In this document: piece after piece, positions 61,670 through 64,000 of the stretch
Layout of the letters: the number at the start of each line of letters is the position of its first letter
Position numbering within the stretch: the first letter of the stretch is position 1
Assembly (NCBI RefSeq): GCF_027533645.1
Contig: NZ_JAQAGY010000006.1
Span: 248,001 to 312,000, forward strand
DNA length: 64,000 bases
Source: Paenibacillus caseinilyticus
GTDB lineage: Bacteria > Bacillota > Bacilli > Paenibacillales > NBRC-103111
Direction: 5' to 3'
Notes under the pieces: model-generated
Databases searched by the model: none
Told to the model about the DNA's origin: nothing
Seen by the model: only the letters and a program-made list of their open reading frames with translations
Translations under genes and position numbers: made by a program

Positions 61670-63220
61670 CTAGGATTTGGTGTACATCTGCTGGAAGGCG
61701 GCGATCGCGTCGAACTCGTCCTTCAACTGATGGTACACACGATTATAAATGCTTGTCAACTGTTTGTAGGTTTCATGGGTCGGAATACTTGCCTTTAGGG
61801 ACTGATTCACCTGAATCCAGTCATACACGCCTGAGAAATCCTTGATCTCGCCGAGCGCCAGCATGCCGAGCTGCGCGGCGCCAAGACCCGAGCTCTCGAT
61901 CGTATTCGGGACCGCAACCGGCGTGCCGAGCACGTCCGCCATGATCTGCAGCCAGAACGGAGAGTTCGCGAAGCCGCCCGATGCGCGGATCTCTTTCGTC
62001 GGCCCCACGAGCTCCTCGAGGGCGCTGTTCACTGAATGGATGCGGTACATGACCCCTTCGAGCACAGAGCGGATCATATGCTTCTTCTGGTGGTACAGGG
62101 ACATGCCGAAGAATACGCCGCGCGCATTCGCATTCCAATACGGTGCGCGCTCTCCTGCCAGCAGCGGCAGGAAGATGAGGCCGTCGGAGCCCGGCGCAAC
62201 CTCCATGGCCAGCGAGGTCAGGTAATCGTACGGGTCCATGCCCCGGCGGCGTCCTTCCTCGGCCTCAGCGGTCGCCAGCTGGTCGCGCACCCAGCGGAAC
62301 ATGATCCCGCCGTTGTTGATCGCGCCGCCGACCACCCAGAAGTTATCGGCCAGCGCGTAGCAGAACAGGCGCCCCTTCGGATCCGTGACCGGCTCGCGCA
62401 CGACGCCGCGGACGGCGCCGCTCGTGCCGATCGTTACCGCATACACGCCGGGCTCGAACGCCCCGACTCCGAGGTTCGCCAGCACGCCGTCGGAGGCGCC
62501 GACGACGAACGGCGTGTCGGCCGCGAGGCCCATCGACACTGCGTACTCTTGCGCCATCCCCTGCAGCGTGTAGGTGGTGGAGACCGGCCGGGAGAGCTGC
62601 TCTTCACGCACACCGCAGGCTGCAAGCGCATCGCGGTCCCACTCCAGCGCCTTCAGGTTGAAGAGGCCGGTAGCGCTGGCGATGGAATAGTCGATGACGA
62701 GCTCGCCGAACAGCTTCGCGAACACATACTCCTTGATGCCGATGAACTTATAGGCATTCTCGAACAGATCGGCGCGGTTGTCGCGGATCCACATCAGCTT
62801 GAGCAGCGGGGACATCGGGTGGATCGGGGTGCCGGTCGCCCGGTAAATGTCCAAACCGTTCGACTCGCGCAGCCCCTTGACATAGCCTACGCTGCGGTTA
62901 TCCGCCCAGGTGATGCACTGGGTCAGCGGATGCAGTTCCCGGTCAACGGCGATCAGGCTGTGCATCGCCGAAGAGAACGAGACGCAGAGCACCTGCCCGG
63001 GCAGCACGCCCGCCTTGCCGACCACCGCCCGGATGGCGGTAACCACGGCCTGGAAGATCTCGTCCGGGTCCTGTTCCGCGATATCCGGCCTTGGCGTATA
63101 GAGAGGGTATTCCACCGCGTGGGAAGCGAGAACCCGTCCGTCCCGGTCGATCACGAGCGTCTTGGCGGACGTCGTTCCGATATCCGCGGCGATAATGTAG
63201 GGTTTGGATAGCTGCGTCAT
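61670..63220 (-). CDS. FGGY-family carbohydrate kinase, gluconokinase-like
   Basis: 516-residue kinase with the ATPase-fold start IIAADIGTTSAKTLVIDRDG and family motifs NRSVGYVKG, VVGASDGVLANLGVG, GTSGAVRG and ASGGFANS. Closest in appearance to Bacillus-type GntK. With gndA in the operon, gluconate phosphorylation is likely. Start ATG 63220 has a weak GAG site upstream and lies 1 nt after the stop of the LarA-like gene. Confidence 0.9.
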   Translation of the reverse strand: MTQLSKPYIIAADIGTTSAKTLVIDRDGRVLASHAVEYPLYTPRPDIAEQDPDEIFQAVVTAIRAVVGKAGVLPGQVLCVSFSSAMHSLIAVDRELHPLTQCITWADNRSVGYVKGLRESNGLDIYRATGTPIHPMSPLLKLMWIRDNRADLFENAYKFIGIKEYVFAKLFGELVIDYSIASATGLFNLKALEWDRDALAACGVREEQLSRPVSTTYTLQGMAQEYAVSMGLAADTPFVVGASDGVLANLGVGAFEPGVYAVTIGTSGAVRGVVREPVTDPKGRLFCYALADNFWVVGGAINNGGIMFRWVRDQLATAEAEEGRRRGMDPYDYLTSLAMEVAPGSDGLIFLPLLAGERAPYWNANARGVFFGMSLYHQKKHMIRSVLEGVMYRIHSVNSALEELVGPTKEIRASGGFANSPFWLQIMADVLGTPVAVPNTIESSGLGAAQLGMLALGEIKDFSGVYDWIQVNQSLKASIPTHETYKQLTSIYNRVYHQLKDEFDAIAAFQQMYTKS

Positions 63221-63221
63221 C

Positions 63222-64000
63222 TTATCTCAGGTTCCCTTCCGCGTTGAATTGCAGATCGTACGGCTCCGTGAGGATCTCGATGTCCGGGTGCAGCTTCGCT
63301 TCCTCGAGGAGGTTGACCGAGATCTCGATCTCGCCGAGATGCAGCGTGTCCTGGATACGGACCATGCGGCACTTCGTGTAATCGAGAATGTTGCACGTCT
63401 TCACGGCCGCCTTGATCGCCAGCTCGTCGTTCGCAAGCGTCGTCGCGATCTTCGTCGGCGCGCAGACGGTGGAAGTCAGCCCGTTCGCATACGTGGCCGG
63501 CAGGTCTGTCTTATCGACGAGCCGCTGCGTCGTGAAGTCGGCCGTCCCCACCCCGTTGGCGTTGCCGTTCGTCTCGTGCGTCAGGTCGAGCACAACCATC
63601 TTCGATACGTCGGGTCCCCCGTGCGCATATGGCGTCGGATAGCGGCCCGTGATGTTGGGGTCCATGCCGTCGCCGCTGATGTTCTTGCCGATGTAATCGA
63701 TGACGAGCACGTCGATCTGGTCGAAGAGGATCTTCGGCAGCCGGGCTTTGGCCGCCTCAAGCAGCACCATCTCGCGCTCCTCGATGTCGGCTGCCGGCAG
63801 CACCTCCACGATGCAGGTCTCGTCGAACGCGTTCTCGACGACCGCTACGCCGAAGAAGATCGGCAGCTTATCGAGCATGATCCGCGCCATCGCCGGCACG
63901 TTCTCGGCCATATACTTGAATCCGAGCTGGTGGCACGCTTCCGCTCCCTTCTGCTTGCCGAGGCCGATGGAGATCATCTTCATGATCCCGCTCTCGATCC
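63222..64000 (-). CDS. LarA-like/DUF2088 protein (5' end beyond window)
   Basis: C-terminal about 258 residues of a lactate-racemase-family protein: IESGIMKMISIGLGKQKGAE, VLVIDYIGKNISGDGMDPN, TADFTTQRLVDKTDLPATY and KCRMVRIQDTLHLG. Family members use a nickel-pincer cofactor to racemise or epimerise hydroxyacids. Context suggests a gluconate-type 2-epimerase, as in the GntE group, but this is inference. The N-terminus is cut by the window edge. Confidence 0.85.
   Translation of the reverse strand, partial: IESGIMKMISIGLGKQKGAEACHQLGFKYMAENVPAMARIMLDKLPIFFGVAVVENAFDETCIVEVLPAADIEEREMVLLEAAKARLPKILFDQIDVLVIDYIGKNISGDGMDPNITGRYPTPYAHGGPDVSKMVVLDLTHETNGNANGVGTADFTTQRLVDKTDLPATYANGLTSTVCAPTKIATTLANDELAIKAAVKTCNILDYTKCRMVRIQDTLHLGEIEISVNLLEEAKLHPDIEILTEPYDLQFNAEGNLR

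Noticed and set aside
1..64000. CRISPR arrays, tRNA or rRNA genes, insertion sequences, phage genes
   Set aside because: None seen on either strand; the only clear DNA repeats are the ones listed.

Overview
The window looks like chromosomal DNA of a high-GC spore-forming Firmicute, most likely Paenibacillus or a close relative. The evidence is Gram-positive gene content (RqcH, YlbF/YlbG, YlaN, CcpA, AcuA/AcuC, YugN-like, FtsW, Asp23-like), strong GGAGG ribosome binding sites with frequent GTG/TTG starts, two T-box leaders, an S4 leader, and the order rpsD-tyrS-...-acsA/acuA-acuC-...-ccpA, which resembles Bacillus subtilis. There is no phage, insertion sequence, CRISPR array, rRNA or tRNA.

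Layout. 1-4.5 kb: a Ca2+ P-type ATPase (cut by the left edge) divergent from rqcH. 4.6-9.3 kb: a CarH/LitR-type B12-binding MerR regulator whose promoter is overlaid by three 11-bp repeats, downstream of a CheB-CheR-PAS-histidine kinase fusion. 9.6-12.9 kb: galU with a PHP phosphoesterase, a CysL-like LysR regulator and a small unknown protein. 13.3-15.2 kb: ylbF and ylbG, separated by an oppositely oriented L-asparaginase gene. 15.2-19.0 kb: an XPB-type helicase with a partner protein. 19.1-22.1 kb: a nuclease lipoprotein and a T-box-controlled divergent argS. 22.1-33.4 kb: mostly housekeeping and small-molecule genes (Gfo/Idh/MocA oxidoreductase, CBS protein, M20 amidohydrolase, YugN-like, FtsW, Asp23, a TetR/metallo-hydrolase pair with a perfect palindromic operator, Ca2+/H+ antiporter, YlaN, an HPr-like protein without the catalytic His, M29 aminopeptidase, TVP38/DedA).

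33.5-47.5 kb: rpsD with leader, tyrS with T-box, a class A penicillin-binding protein, the acetate/acetoin block (acsA divergent from acuA-acuC), glyS, mtnN and ccpA. A cre-like site lies just downstream of the acsA promoter. AcuA and AcuC are known to switch AcsA by acetylation and deacetylation, and CcpA is the expected transcriptional regulator, so this is one functional neighbourhood. 47.7-52.5 kb: a VanZ/DJ-1 pair, then an overlapping PTS IICBA and enzyme I pair with no ptsH.

52.6-59.3 kb: a Q/S/Y-rich tandem-repeat protein whose Shine-Dalgarno sequence lies in a long-range inverted repeat, then thiE with a CoA-binding protein, a C39-like protein, a divergent EPSP synthase, a two-gene FluC/CrcB pair, a rhodanese, shikimate kinase and a small unknown protein. 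59.3-64 kb: a sugar-acid operon reading leftward from beyond the right edge: LarA-like (DUF2088) protein, FGGY gluconokinase-like kinase, SDR oxidoreductase and 6-phosphogluconate dehydrogenase. Together these could feed gluconate-type acids into the pentose phosphate pathway.

The strongest leads are the CarH-like regulator with its self-overlapping operator, the repeat-protein gene with the sequestered ribosome binding site, the TetR palindrome, the HPr-like protein lacking His-15, and the LarA-like/gluconokinase operon.
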